A stretch of DNA of 64,000 nt from the NCBI RefSeq assembly GCF_041200145.1, contig NZ_CP165734.1, positions 7,049,001-7,113,000 on the forward strand, read 5' to 3'. The notes under the pieces are model-generated. The model was not told the origin of the DNA, did not search any database, and was given only the letters and a program-made list of their open reading frames with translations. Shown here piece by piece: positions 55,745 to 63,604 of the stretch; position 1 is the stretch's first letter, and the number at the start of each line of letters is the position of its first letter. A program made the translations under genes and the position numbers. The stretch is from Bradyrhizobium sp. LLZ17 (lineage in GTDB: Bacteria; Pseudomonadota; Alphaproteobacteria; Rhizobiales; Xanthobacteraceae).

Positions 55745-56262
55745 CACGTCGTTTCCTTAGTTGGGCAAAGCACCAGATTTTTGGCGTTTCGAGATCAGAT
55801 CGAATGTTCTCTCTCCGAAATCACCGGCGGTATTGGCTCTCTGTCAGCAAGTGCGAACCCCGGCAGGCCGTTCAAAGGAACATCTTCTCACGCCGCTTCA
55901 AAACGACGAGATGATCTCGATAGAACGAGGGATCACCGCACTTGTTAGCTTTCGGCTTTCTTAGCGCCGCACGCCTGCATGAGCGTCTGCCGATTTTCCC
56001 GTGGCGCACCCGACGCGATGTCGATCGGCCGACGCACAGCCGGTCTACGCAAGCAACCGGCTGACGAATCAGCGGCGCGCGTGGCCCAACGGTCGACAAG
56101 CCGTTTTGTCCCTCTGCCGATTGGGTGGATAGTCGTCGCGAGCGGCTCACAACGCGTTGAATGGTCGCGAGCAAGTGTGCGTTTAGAAGCTAGGTATCTG
56201 CTCGCATCTCGTCTGAAGCGGCTCAAACGTCTTGGGCCGCTTGCATCCAGAGGAGAAGTTCG
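55745..56262. other. intergenic region without a supported gene
   Basis: 518 bp between divergent small secreted genes. Overlapping frames on both strands (for example plus 55979-56266) lack a ribosome site or family. Presumably holds two promoters. Confidence 0.4.
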
Positions 56263-56502
56263 ATGACCAAAATCAAGCTAATGGCGGGTGCATTGATCGC
56301 TACCGCGATGCTCGCAACCCCCGGCGCGGCTCGCGAGAGCGACATTGCTCAGCGGCACGTCACGCGTGAAGCCAATCCAAGCGCTTTCAATGCCTTCCCA
56401 TGTATCGACAGCCGGGCCGGCATTCCAACGCACCACGTCGACGCACCTGAGAAAGCCCCCGGGGGCGTTTGCGACTTCGGCGATAACCCGATGATATGCT
56501 GA
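56263..56502 (+). CDS. small secreted protein (MTKIKL family)
   Basis: 79 aa, ATG 56263 after GGAGAAGTTCG. N-terminal half MTKIKLMAGALIATAMLATP matches the protein at 27558, including the ATPxxAREx(D/Y)xAQRHV block. The C-terminal half has two Cys and ends GDNPMIC, near the GDNVPC of its relative. Predicted periplasmic; function unknown. Confidence 0.65.
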   Translation: MTKIKLMAGALIATAMLATPGAARESDIAQRHVTREANPSAFNAFPCIDSRAGIPTHHVDAPEKAPGGVCDFGDNPMIC

Positions 56503-56645
56503 TGATGATATGCTGATATTGGCGTACTGCGGCATGGGGACGTCGGTTAGGAGGTCACCGTTACAACCGGACGCTCGTCGGACGAGTTGGTGAGAGGCGC
56601 CATCCAGCCAAACACGCATCGGATGCGTGCGCCGAGGAAGTGATC

Positions 56646-56990
56646 ATGACAATGTTGGCCAATGATGCAGCGGTCGAGAGTGTCGCTCCTGGTCATCGGG
56701 GCTGCGCACCGATCTCCGCCAGCACGCAATCGGCATTTCATCAAGTGCAATCAGCCAAAGGTGACGAGGCTCGTCAAGCTCAGCTGAATTTTCTGATTGC
56801 CGTGGCAAGCGAAGCTCTCGCCAAAGCAATCGGTTTATCGGCAACGAAGGACGTCGACGGTCCCTCTCGAAAAGGGCAGTTGCTGCAGCATAGCGAAACC
56901 CTACCAGATCGCAGGAACGTATCAGCTATCGCCGCAAGATGGGCACATTTCTCCGTTTTCCAGTTCCTTATCTGGAGCCAGTCACTGTGA
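56646..56990 (+). CDS. hypothetical protein, 114 aa
   Basis: ATG 56646 has GAGGAAG upstream. Product is soluble and helical in the middle (QLNFLIAVASEALAKAIGLS). Its TGA stop overlaps the GTG start of the next gene (GTGA), which supports both. No known family. Confidence 0.5.
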   Translation: MTMLANDAAVESVAPGHRGCAPISASTQSAFHQVQSAKGDEARQAQLNFLIAVASEALAKAIGLSATKDVDGPSRKGQLLQHSETLPDRRNVSAIAARWAHFSVFQFLIWSQSL

Positions 56991-57385
56991 AATCATTCCT
57001 TCTTTTGTCTGTCGCCCTCGCCGCGACGGCCTTGGTCTCGTCACCAGCGGTTGCGCGAACCATTTCCGATGAGCAAATGATGAAGCTGGATCTCGGGGCC
57101 CGCGTCGAACAACGCTGCAACAGGCGCGCAATGGGTCTTGTTGGACGCGAGCACCGCGGCTTCCACCCGGACGAACTCGTAGCCTACGCTTACGGCGATC
57201 CTCGAAGCTCAGGCGCCGTCGTTGATGCGTCAGGAGCGGCTGTCCGGAGCGGCAACGCCTGGTATCACCTCGCCTATTCGTGCCAGACTTCAGCCGATGG
57301 CCTCAAGATCGAACGGTTCAAATACTCGCTCGGCGGTGCCATCCCCAAAGGCGATTGGGCCGAACACTACCTCGTTGCGCCTTGA
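56987..57385 (+). CDS. DUF930-like secreted protein
   Basis: 132 aa from GTG 56987, chosen because it begins the signal peptide (KSFLLLSVALAATALVSSPAVA); the frame is open upstream to an ATG at 56939. The mature part (MKLDLGARVEQRCNRRAM, then YSCQTSADGLKIERFKY) matches DUF930 proteins of rhizobia. Function unknown. Confidence 0.75.
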   Translation: MKSFLLLSVALAATALVSSPAVARTISDEQMMKLDLGARVEQRCNRRAMGLVGREHRGFHPDELVAYAYGDPRSSGAVVDASGAAVRSGNAWYHLAYSCQTSADGLKIERFKYSLGGAIPKGDWAEHYLVAP

Positions 57386-57387
57386 GC

Positions 57388-57915
57388 CTACGTTGTGAAA
57401 CGCCGGCTGACGCGTTTCTCTTGGTTAAGGCCGGTCCTGTTCGGGCTGGCAGCGGCGTCGTGGCGCTGTTTGCGATTGATCTCGTGCTGCCGCTTACCAT
57501 GCGCAAGCATAGCCCTAGTCCGACGCATTCTGCCTACAGAACGTTCTGGGATGCCGCAGAGCGTCGGTCGTGGCTCGACGGCCGCTCGTGGGCAAGCAGG
57601 GTCGACATGAGCACATTCGAGTGGTACAAACACCAAATCTTCCGTTGAGTTAAAACGTTGATTTTGTTGAAGTTTGGTGGATTGATGTCCAGTCAGCGCG
57701 TAGGTACATCCGCCAATAAGACCGAGCCCGATCAGGGTCAGGACGATCGAGGACGTCCACTCCCCAGGTGGACGACGTGATGTTTTTCGTGGCGCCACCG
57801 GCGCTCCCTGGAGAGCTCCATCTTTCGCTTTGTTAGGAGAAGTTTCCGCAGCGCGATCAGCCTCTGTGGCTGGCGAAGTGCCGCCGTTCGTAGACGATGG
57901 ATCCGCGTCCGTCAT
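57388..57915 (-). CDS. hypothetical single-pass membrane protein
   Basis: 175 aa. N-terminal Ser/Thr/Ala-rich cytosolic stretch, one transmembrane segment (SSIVLTLIGLGLIGGCTYAL, about 55-74), then a Cys-containing tail. The part after about residue 90 looks less protein-like and may be out of frame. Convergent with the DUF930 gene. No family recognised. Confidence 0.4.
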   Translation of the reverse strand: MTDADPSSTNGGTSPATEADRAAETSPNKAKDGALQGAPVAPRKTSRRPPGEWTSSIVLTLIGLGLIGGCTYALTGHQSTKLQQNQRFNSTEDLVFVPLECAHVDPACPRAAVEPRPTLCGIPERSVGRMRRTRAMLAHGKRQHEINRKQRHDAAASPNRTGLNQEKRVSRRFTT

Positions 57916-58070
57916 GGTTACCTGCCCAACCCACGATGCTTTCGTCTAGGCTTGCTCCGCAACTATAAACGGTTCACGCGCGGGAGTAACCTGCGCAAGT
58001 CTACTATTGCGCCGCCTGGGCGATGACAGCCGAGTTGCTAGTGGCGTGATCCTCAAGGACGGCCACGATC

Positions 58071-58247
58071 CTAGCAAGGGTAGGGCCCGAAGTTTGTGAA
58101 GTCGATGCTCGCCTCGTTGAGTTGGATCACTTCTTCGGCGAACAAGACCCTTCCATACTCACCCGCAGCCCCGTGCTCCTTGTCAGGATTGAATAGTCTT
58201 CGCCAACAGGGTCGGATCCAAAAATTGTTCGATGTAAGATCGCGCAG
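58071..58247 (-). other. coding-like tail next to the HNH-like gene
   Basis: An open frame ending at TAG 58071 reads LNLRDLTSNNFWIRP then LFNPDKEHGAAGEYG and EEVIQLNEASIDFTNFGPYP, with normal codon use. It directly abuts the stop of the 349-aa protein in another frame. Either the C-terminus of that protein after a frameshift, or a separate remnant. Confidence 0.4.
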
Positions 58248-58249
58248 AT

Positions 58250-59299
58250 TTAAGCGACGTTTATAAACTCATGCCTATCGTAGTCCCACTGGTCGAAGTT
58301 CACGCCACCGAAGGTCAGACTGTTGGACGCTCTCTTCTCGATCAGGTTGGCGCTCGATTGCATCCGGTTCATCAACAGCGTGCGAATAATCGGCTTTTGT
58401 GTCTCCCACCAGTCGTTACTCACACACGTATTTTCGAGATATTCGAAGGCGGTCTGAATGGCTAATGCGCTGTACAGCGAAGAGCCTTGGGCAAGAAGCG
58501 AGTCGGCAAATTGCTTGCCGATCTTGGAGTGCTCCTTGGGCCAGAGGAATATAACGGTGGCGTGATCCGCCGCCGCGAGAATGTTGAAACAAACGATCTG
58601 AGCGATGGTTTCAAGATCATTGAGCACCTGAAGCGGCTTTCCTTCGTAGTCAAACTGGGCAAGGAAGCCTCCGACGGTCATGATCGAGGGAAGCTTCTTG
58701 AAGTGAACTACGAGGGCGCTCACCTGGTCGTGCTTTTCTGCAAACAGGTTCGTAGCGCAGGTCTCAAAGGCCGTTCCTGCATCGCGGACCCCTGCCAAAG
58801 TACCGACTGCATGCGCCATTAGGAAATCGATTGCTTCTTTGTTCTTTCGCTTGGTTTTTTGCTGTTGTTCGATCTGGTGCAGTATCGAATGATACGCCGT
58901 CGCCTTTCGATATAATTCAGATGCAAGCGTCCGATATTGAAGCAGCGTAAGCTGGTGACCGTCGAACACAAGGTTATCGTCTTCAATGTGAGAAAAGATC
59001 TTGTTGTCGTGGGTGGCACAGAAGCAATTCAGGATTGAAAAATTTCTGATGCCGTATTTCTTTGCCGTGAGCTGCCCATCGGTGCGGGCAAAATCGGCTG
59101 GAGTGCCGGCGACAGCATACACGTGGCCGTCTGGTGCCATCTTGGCAAGTTGGCTGCGCGGAATGGTATGGGCGGCGACGATTTTTCCCTGGCAGGGCTC
59201 GGGCGAGTGCGGCTTTGCCAGACATGTCTTCGTCTCGAAGATGCCTTTCATCACCTCCGCCGTGGTCCAGTAATCCGGAGGTATTTGTCGTTCGGCCAT
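58250..59299 (-). CDS. HNH-like zinc-finger protein, possible effector
   Basis: 349 aa starting MAERQIPPDYWTTAEVMKG. The N-terminal 110 residues have a treble-clef/HNH-like set: C26, C36, then AHTIPRSQL (H44), and CFCATHDNKIF (C94, H97). The rest is mostly helical with no membrane segment and a hydrophobic core (ETIAQIVCFNILAAADHATV). The start overlaps the PIN gene stop by one base (TGATG), so translation is coupled. Nuclease activity is inferred only from the motif pattern. The end may be truncated by a frameshift (see 58071-58247). Confidence 0.7.
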   Translation of the reverse strand: MAERQIPPDYWTTAEVMKGIFETKTCLAKPHSPEPCQGKIVAAHTIPRSQLAKMAPDGHVYAVAGTPADFARTDGQLTAKKYGIRNFSILNCFCATHDNKIFSHIEDDNLVFDGHQLTLLQYRTLASELYRKATAYHSILHQIEQQQKTKRKNKEAIDFLMAHAVGTLAGVRDAGTAFETCATNLFAEKHDQVSALVVHFKKLPSIMTVGGFLAQFDYEGKPLQVLNDLETIAQIVCFNILAAADHATVIFLWPKEHSKIGKQFADSLLAQGSSLYSALAIQTAFEYLENTCVSNDWWETQKPIIRTLLMNRMQSSANLIEKRASNSLTFGGVNFDQWDYDRHEFINVA

Positions 59300-59769
59300 C
59301 AGCCCAATACCCAGTCCTCTGCGTCGATCAACTGCATCAGGTTGATGCAGTCGACCTTCATGGCGTTACAGACGCCGGGAATCTTGCCGAGGCTGCCGAT
59401 GCCGGTCTCCTCGGTAATGATCGTGTAGCCTTGCACCTTGGCAAGCGCGATGACGAACGGGTCGGCTTGAAATTTCTCTTTGCCCGCCGACACTAGGCCT
59501 GTGTAGGTGTTGACGATATGGTCGACCTGCTGCTGCACCACTTCGTCAGGCGTGATGAACATGGTCTCACGCGGCTTTAGCCAACCGTGAAGCTCCTCAG
59601 ACCGTTGTTTGTTGCATTCCCGAAGGACCAGCGTCGAGGAAACCAGCCGGCCGTCGGTGACGAGCTGGTCCAGTTGCTCCCATAGCTTCGGAAAACGGTT
59701 CGGCTTGTAGCGTTCGTACCAGGCGGCAATCAGCGCGCTCGTATCGATGCAATAGGTCTTTTTGGCCAT
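59299..59769 (-). CDS. PIN-domain protein, DUF4411 family (toxin-like)
   Basis: 156 aa. PIN acidic residues D9 (YCIDTSALIAAWY), E51 (VLRECNKQ) and D103 (QADPFVIALAK), then ITEETGIG. DUF4411 PIN proteins are commonly paired with an XRE/ImmA-IrrE gene and are regarded as ribonuclease toxins. Here it sits 6 bp after that partner and overlaps the HNH-like gene. Confidence 0.88.
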   Translation of the reverse strand: MAKKTYCIDTSALIAAWYERYKPNRFPKLWEQLDQLVTDGRLVSSTLVLRECNKQRSEELHGWLKPRETMFITPDEVVQQQVDHIVNTYTGLVSAGKEKFQADPFVIALAKVQGYTIITEETGIGSLGKIPGVCNAMKVDCINLMQLIDAEDWVLG

Positions 59770-59775
59770 GCCGGC

Positions 59776-60948
59776 TTAGCCCGCCATGCCAAAGGCCGCT
59801 TTTTCCATCACAGGAACGGTCGTAACCTTCATATTCAAAAGACCTGCGACGTCGCGCAGCGTGAAATATCGATCGTGATACCCCTGGAAAATCAGCCGGG
59901 TAAAGGTGCGGCCGAGCTGGCTCAGCACCACATAGTGGTACTTCGGGCCGCCCTCGGACGCCTCCTTCTGCTCATCGAGCTGGGCGTAAATCTTCTGAAA
60001 TTCGACCCGCTTGCTGTCGTAGAAGGCCTGCGTCGTGCGACCAAGCGTCAGCAGACGGCGCAGGACCGCTTCTTGGCTGACGCCAAAACGCAGAGCTAGC
60101 GCTTCCAGCTCGTCGTCGCGCCAGCTCTTCTGGCTGCCCTTCTGCGTCACCAGCTTTTCGCTCAGCAGCCATTCGCGTGGCATCAGCGTCGCCGCCGCGA
60201 CGGCATTACAGAACTTCTCGACCTCGGGGTTCGGGGCATCGTTGCGGTCACCGCCCATGTTGCTGACGCCGCTCTGGCGTAGAGCCAGGTGACAGAACTC
60301 ATGCAGTAGTGTGAAGACGCGGCCGTTGCCGCGATCTTTCCCGTTGATGAGGATCACCGGCATCGTTTGCTCGGCCAGCGCGGTGCCGCGCATCTCGCGA
60401 ATTTTCAGGCGGGGCACGATAAAGACCAAAACGTCCTTGGCCTCGATCGCCAGACGCCAGCCGTCGAAGGCTTTGCGGCCGAAGCGCTGTTGCTGGGCCT
60501 CGGTCACACCCAGGTACTCACGAATTTCCTGGCTGAGCTTTTCGATGTCGGATTTAAGCGTGGCCGTCAGGTAGAAGGTCTGGACCTTATCGCCCAATTG
60601 GTCTCGAACGGTCAGCGCGATCTCGCGCCGCTCCCTGGCGAGCCGGATGGCGTAGGTCAGCGAAGGAGAGAAGCCTTCCTCGACCCCGGGAAGGCGGCGG
60701 AAGTCCTGGATCGGCTGCCAACCTTTGGGGGGCGTCTTGAGGTAGAAGAGACTGACCGGCCGCTTGTAGAGGTCGGCAATATCCAACAACTTGGCGAAGG
60801 TCGGCGTCTCGTCGCCCTTTTCGAGCGCGCCGAGGCGATCTTCGTCGATGTGAAGACGGCGCGCGGCCTCGTCCGGGCTGAACCCGGCCTGCTCCCGCGC
60901 CCATGCAAGCAGGGCCGGATTGATCAGGGCCTTTACACTCTTCGCCAT
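59776..60948 (-). CDS. XRE + ImmA/IrrE metallopeptidase fusion protein (antitoxin-like)
   Basis: 390 aa from ATG 60948 (GAGGAAACGG upstream). N-terminal Cro/C1-type HTH (about 12-65; FSPDEAARRLHIDEDRLGAL) and a C-terminal ImmA/IrrE domain with the zinc motif HEFCH (about 216-220). Likely represses the operon and may control the PIN partner by proteolysis. First of the three-gene unit. Confidence 0.9.
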   Translation of the reverse strand: MAKSVKALINPALLAWAREQAGFSPDEAARRLHIDEDRLGALEKGDETPTFAKLLDIADLYKRPVSLFYLKTPPKGWQPIQDFRRLPGVEEGFSPSLTYAIRLARERREIALTVRDQLGDKVQTFYLTATLKSDIEKLSQEIREYLGVTEAQQQRFGRKAFDGWRLAIEAKDVLVFIVPRLKIREMRGTALAEQTMPVILINGKDRGNGRVFTLLHEFCHLALRQSGVSNMGGDRNDAPNPEVEKFCNAVAAATLMPREWLLSEKLVTQKGSQKSWRDDELEALALRFGVSQEAVLRRLLTLGRTTQAFYDSKRVEFQKIYAQLDEQKEASEGGPKYHYVVLSQLGRTFTRLIFQGYHDRYFTLRDVAGLLNMKVTTVPVMEKAAFGMAG

Positions 60949-61293
60949 CTTCCGTTTCCTCGGCGGGTTTCTAACCTGACCGTCAAGGGCGTTACACAAC
61001 TTTCAGCAGCACCGGTCTAAAGAACCGTTTAGGGCGTGAGCAAGAAAGCACAGGGCCCCGATGTTTATCGAGACCCTGCGCCGATCGAGCATTCCCAATC
61101 CCATGTCGAAGATAAGCCTTCTGCGGGCCAGGTCAATGGAATGGCGTTTTCAGCGTCAGAAATAATTCAATATATTCAATAGCTTGATCTTCGTACGGCT
61201 GTCGCCGGCTGGTCCGATGTCGGTATGCTGTCGGCATTCTGACGTGTTTGGCTTGCAGAGGCGGGCCTATGCTTCGGGTCATAGGAGGACGAC
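60949..61293. promoter_or_regulatory. divergent promoter region of the XRE genes
   Basis: 345 bp between divergent HTH genes. It holds an AT-rich stretch with two ATTCAATA direct repeats (61165-61172 and 61174-61181) that could be an operator for either XRE protein. No gene seen. Confidence 0.35.
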
Positions 61294-61986
61294 ATGAATA
61301 CCACACTGCTTGACCCCAAGGTTCTCGGTTTCTGGGCCCGCTGCGTCCGCGAAACACAGCATCTGTCCCAGGAAGCCCTGGCTGCGAATGCGTCCGTCAA
61401 CATCAGGACGGTCCAGCGTTTCGAGGTCGGCCAGCCCATCAACGTGACCTCGCGGCGTGCTCTGGCGAAAGCGCTGGGATATGACAAGCCGGATATCTTC
61501 GATGATCCCAAGTTCATCGAAAGTGTACTCGGTTTCTTCGATGGTCTGAAAACCATGCAGCAGAAGAACCTAGACGACGAGCATCCCGACCATGTGCGGA
61601 TCGGGGCTCAGCCGGTGGCTTCAGGCCAGGAAGCTGCCAAGTTTGCCGACGTAATCAATGCGGTGTCGTTCTCAATCGACGAGGGCTTGCACGACAACAC
61701 GAAGGCGCTGGCCGCCAGCTTCTGTGACTACGTGCAGGACTTGATGGACCTGGACGACGTGCCGATGTCCAGCCGCCTCGGGTTCGCCAAGGAGCTGGAT
61801 GGCATCTTGCAGGACCTGCGAGAAAATGGCGCCAGCGTCTATTCAGCGACGCGTGACCGCAAGTTCCGCAATGACAGCTGGGGTGATGCGCCGGCTCTCG
61901 AGATGACGGTAGGCTATCTGGTTATCGTTCCCGCCGACCGGCAGCTCACCCAGCTCTACATCCCGCGCCGGGCGAGGCTCGGCTGA
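61294..61986 (+). CDS. XRE-family HTH protein
   Basis: 230 aa. N-terminal HTH (HLSQEALAANASVNIRTVQR), then an acidic helical middle (about 70-150) and a C-terminal beta-rich region (MTVGYLVIVPADRQLTQLYI) without a known domain. Divergent from the XRE-ImmA/PIN/HNH unit; probably a regulator of the same island. Confidence 0.82.
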   Translation: MNTTLLDPKVLGFWARCVRETQHLSQEALAANASVNIRTVQRFEVGQPINVTSRRALAKALGYDKPDIFDDPKFIESVLGFFDGLKTMQQKNLDDEHPDHVRIGAQPVASGQEAAKFADVINAVSFSIDEGLHDNTKALAASFCDYVQDLMDLDDVPMSSRLGFAKELDGILQDLRENGASVYSATRDRKFRNDSWGDAPALEMTVGYLVIVPADRQLTQLYIPRRARLG

Positions 61987-62091
61987 CGGGGCAGTGCAAA
62001 CGAAGCAATATGATCGTGCGACGAATGCCCATTTTCGGCCGGATAAGCCCAGTGGTGCGACCAGTAAGTCATTGATTGTTCTTGACCCGTC

Positions 62092-62141
62092 GCTGACTCT
62101 TAATCAGCGGGTCCCAGGTTCGAGCCCTGGTGCGCCCACCA
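62092..62141 (+). tRNA. 3' fragment of tRNA-Lys(CTT), probable attachment site
   Basis: 50 bases forming the anticodon stem-loop (GCTGA-CTCTTAA-TCAGC, anticodon CTT), variable loop GGGTC, T arm (CCAGG-TTCGAGC-CCTGG), acceptor strand TGCGCCC, A and CCA. The 5' half (acceptor 5' strand and D arm) is absent upstream. A tRNA 3'-end duplicate is the usual mark of the far end of an island integrated in a tRNA gene; orientation puts the island to the left. Confidence 0.8.
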
Positions 62142-62657
62142 TATCAATCACTTATCCAGAAAAACCGTTTGAGCGCCCGATTTTCAAACGGTGATTTTGC
62201 TCAGGTGGTGCCTCGCTGCAAAGTTGCTGTCAAAGATGGCTCGCGCGTTTTGAAACCGGCGAATACGATTTCTCCAATGATGGATTGGAGCGAGAGTTCA
62301 AATGTTTCAATCGGTTAGAGGGTGGCGTGTGCACAACGTGTGCACCGGGAGATCAAGAAAAATCTATTGAGCGCAAGTGGGGGCGGTCGTTGTTTGGAGT
62401 GATGTATGGCCCTAGCACGGTGGACGGCCTAGCAAAGTTGGGTCACCAGCAGAGTAGCTGAGCGTTGGTGGAGGTTCGTCGTGAAGCATGAGCGTCTTGA
62501 TCACGCTCATTGTCATTGCGTCCTCGCGGTTCGGTTCGGCCGGCTGATCCGGCCCAGCAACGGCGGTTAGTCAGGTCCGCCCAGGGGCGAGCATCGTATC
62601 CAACGTTGCGTGCGGCCGATGCGCCCGTCGCCACAGCTTCATACAATTGCCGCCGTG
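62142..62657. other. intergenic region after the tRNA fragment
   Basis: 516 bp. Apart from the hairpin at 62164-62197 no gene was supported; a 67-codon minus-strand frame (62443-62646) has no start context or family. Presumably old chromosomal sequence downstream of the tRNA gene. Confidence 0.35.
62164..62197 (+). terminator. hairpin terminator-like structure downstream of tRNA-Lys
   Basis: ACCGTTTGA (62164-62172) pairs perfectly with TCAAACGGT (62184-62192), 11-nt loop, followed by GATTTTG. Placed 22 bp after the CCA end, consistent with the tRNA gene's own terminator. Confidence 0.5.
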
Positions 62658-63584
62658 CTACTTTCCCGCGCCCGTGGTCAGGCCGCTAACAATGTAGCGC
62701 TCGAGGAAGATGCCGACCAAGACGAGCGGGGCGATTGCCGCCGTCGACAGCGCCGCCATCGACCACCAGTTGATGCCTTGCGAGCCGGTCTGGCTCGCCA
62801 CCATCACCGGCAGCGTCTTCGCGTCCGTGCTGGTGAGGAGAGCCGCGAAGAAATACTCGTTCCAGCACAGCACCAGCGACAGGATGAAAGCGGCCACCAT
62901 CCCGGGCACTGCAAGCGGCAGGATGATGCGCAGGAACGCGCCCCAGGTCGACAGTCCATCGACGAACGCGGCTTCATCTAGCTCGATCGGGATCGCGTTG
63001 AACTGGTCGCGCATGATCCAGATGACGATGGGCAGGACCGAAAGCGTATAGAGCAGGATCAGGCCGAAGCGGGTGTCGAGCAGTACGAGCGCCTTGTAGA
63101 GCACGAGGAAGGGCAGGGCGAGCACGACCGGTGGCAAGATCAGTTGCGACATAAAGAAGAACAGGATGTCGTCGTTGCGCATCCAGGCGAATTTGTAGCG
63201 GAAGCGGCTGAGGCCATAGGCGGCGAGCGACCCGAGGATCAACGCGAGCAGGGACGCGCCTGCCGAGGTGATGATGCTGTTGACGAACCGGCTCGTGAAC
63301 TCCGCGCGGGCGGTTGAGGTGCCGAACAGCGTGTCCGGCGACAGCCCGAGCGAGCGCCATCCCTTCCAATCTGGCTGGAAATCGACCCATGGGATTAGAT
63401 GCGCCTGCGTGACGTCGACTGCCGATTTGAACGACGTCGTCACCGTCCAGTAAATCGGGAACAGGCAAATGAACGTCCAGAACAGGAGCGCGGCATAGAT
63501 CAGCACGCGGCCAAGCACCCGCTTGGCGCGCGGTGCCGCGGGATGCCGCCGGACGGATTTCAATGCCGATGTCGATAGCGACAC
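62658..63584 (-). CDS. sugar ABC transporter permease (MalG/UgpE-like)
   Basis: 308 aa, six transmembrane helices. N-terminal FPIYWTVTTSFKSAVDV and the EAA loop DEAAFVDGLSTWGAFLRIILP (binds the ATPase). CUT1-family permease for carbohydrates or polyols; the ATPase and binding-protein genes are not in the window. Follows its partner permease on the same strand. Confidence 0.93.
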   Translation of the reverse strand: MSLSTSALKSVRRHPAAPRAKRVLGRVLIYAALLFWTFICLFPIYWTVTTSFKSAVDVTQAHLIPWVDFQPDWKGWRSLGLSPDTLFGTSTARAEFTSRFVNSIITSAGASLLALILGSLAAYGLSRFRYKFAWMRNDDILFFFMSQLILPPVVLALPFLVLYKALVLLDTRFGLILLYTLSVLPIVIWIMRDQFNAIPIELDEAAFVDGLSTWGAFLRIILPLAVPGMVAAFILSLVLCWNEYFFAALLTSTDAKTLPVMVASQTGSQGINWWSMAALSTAAIAPLVLVGIFLERYIVSGLTTGAGK

Positions 63585-63604
63585 GCGCGTGGACTCCTTG
63601 GTTC

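Noticed and set aside
62443..62646. 67-codon minus-strand frame that might be an insertion-sequence remnant
   Set aside because: No transposase motif, terminal repeats or target duplication could be seen.
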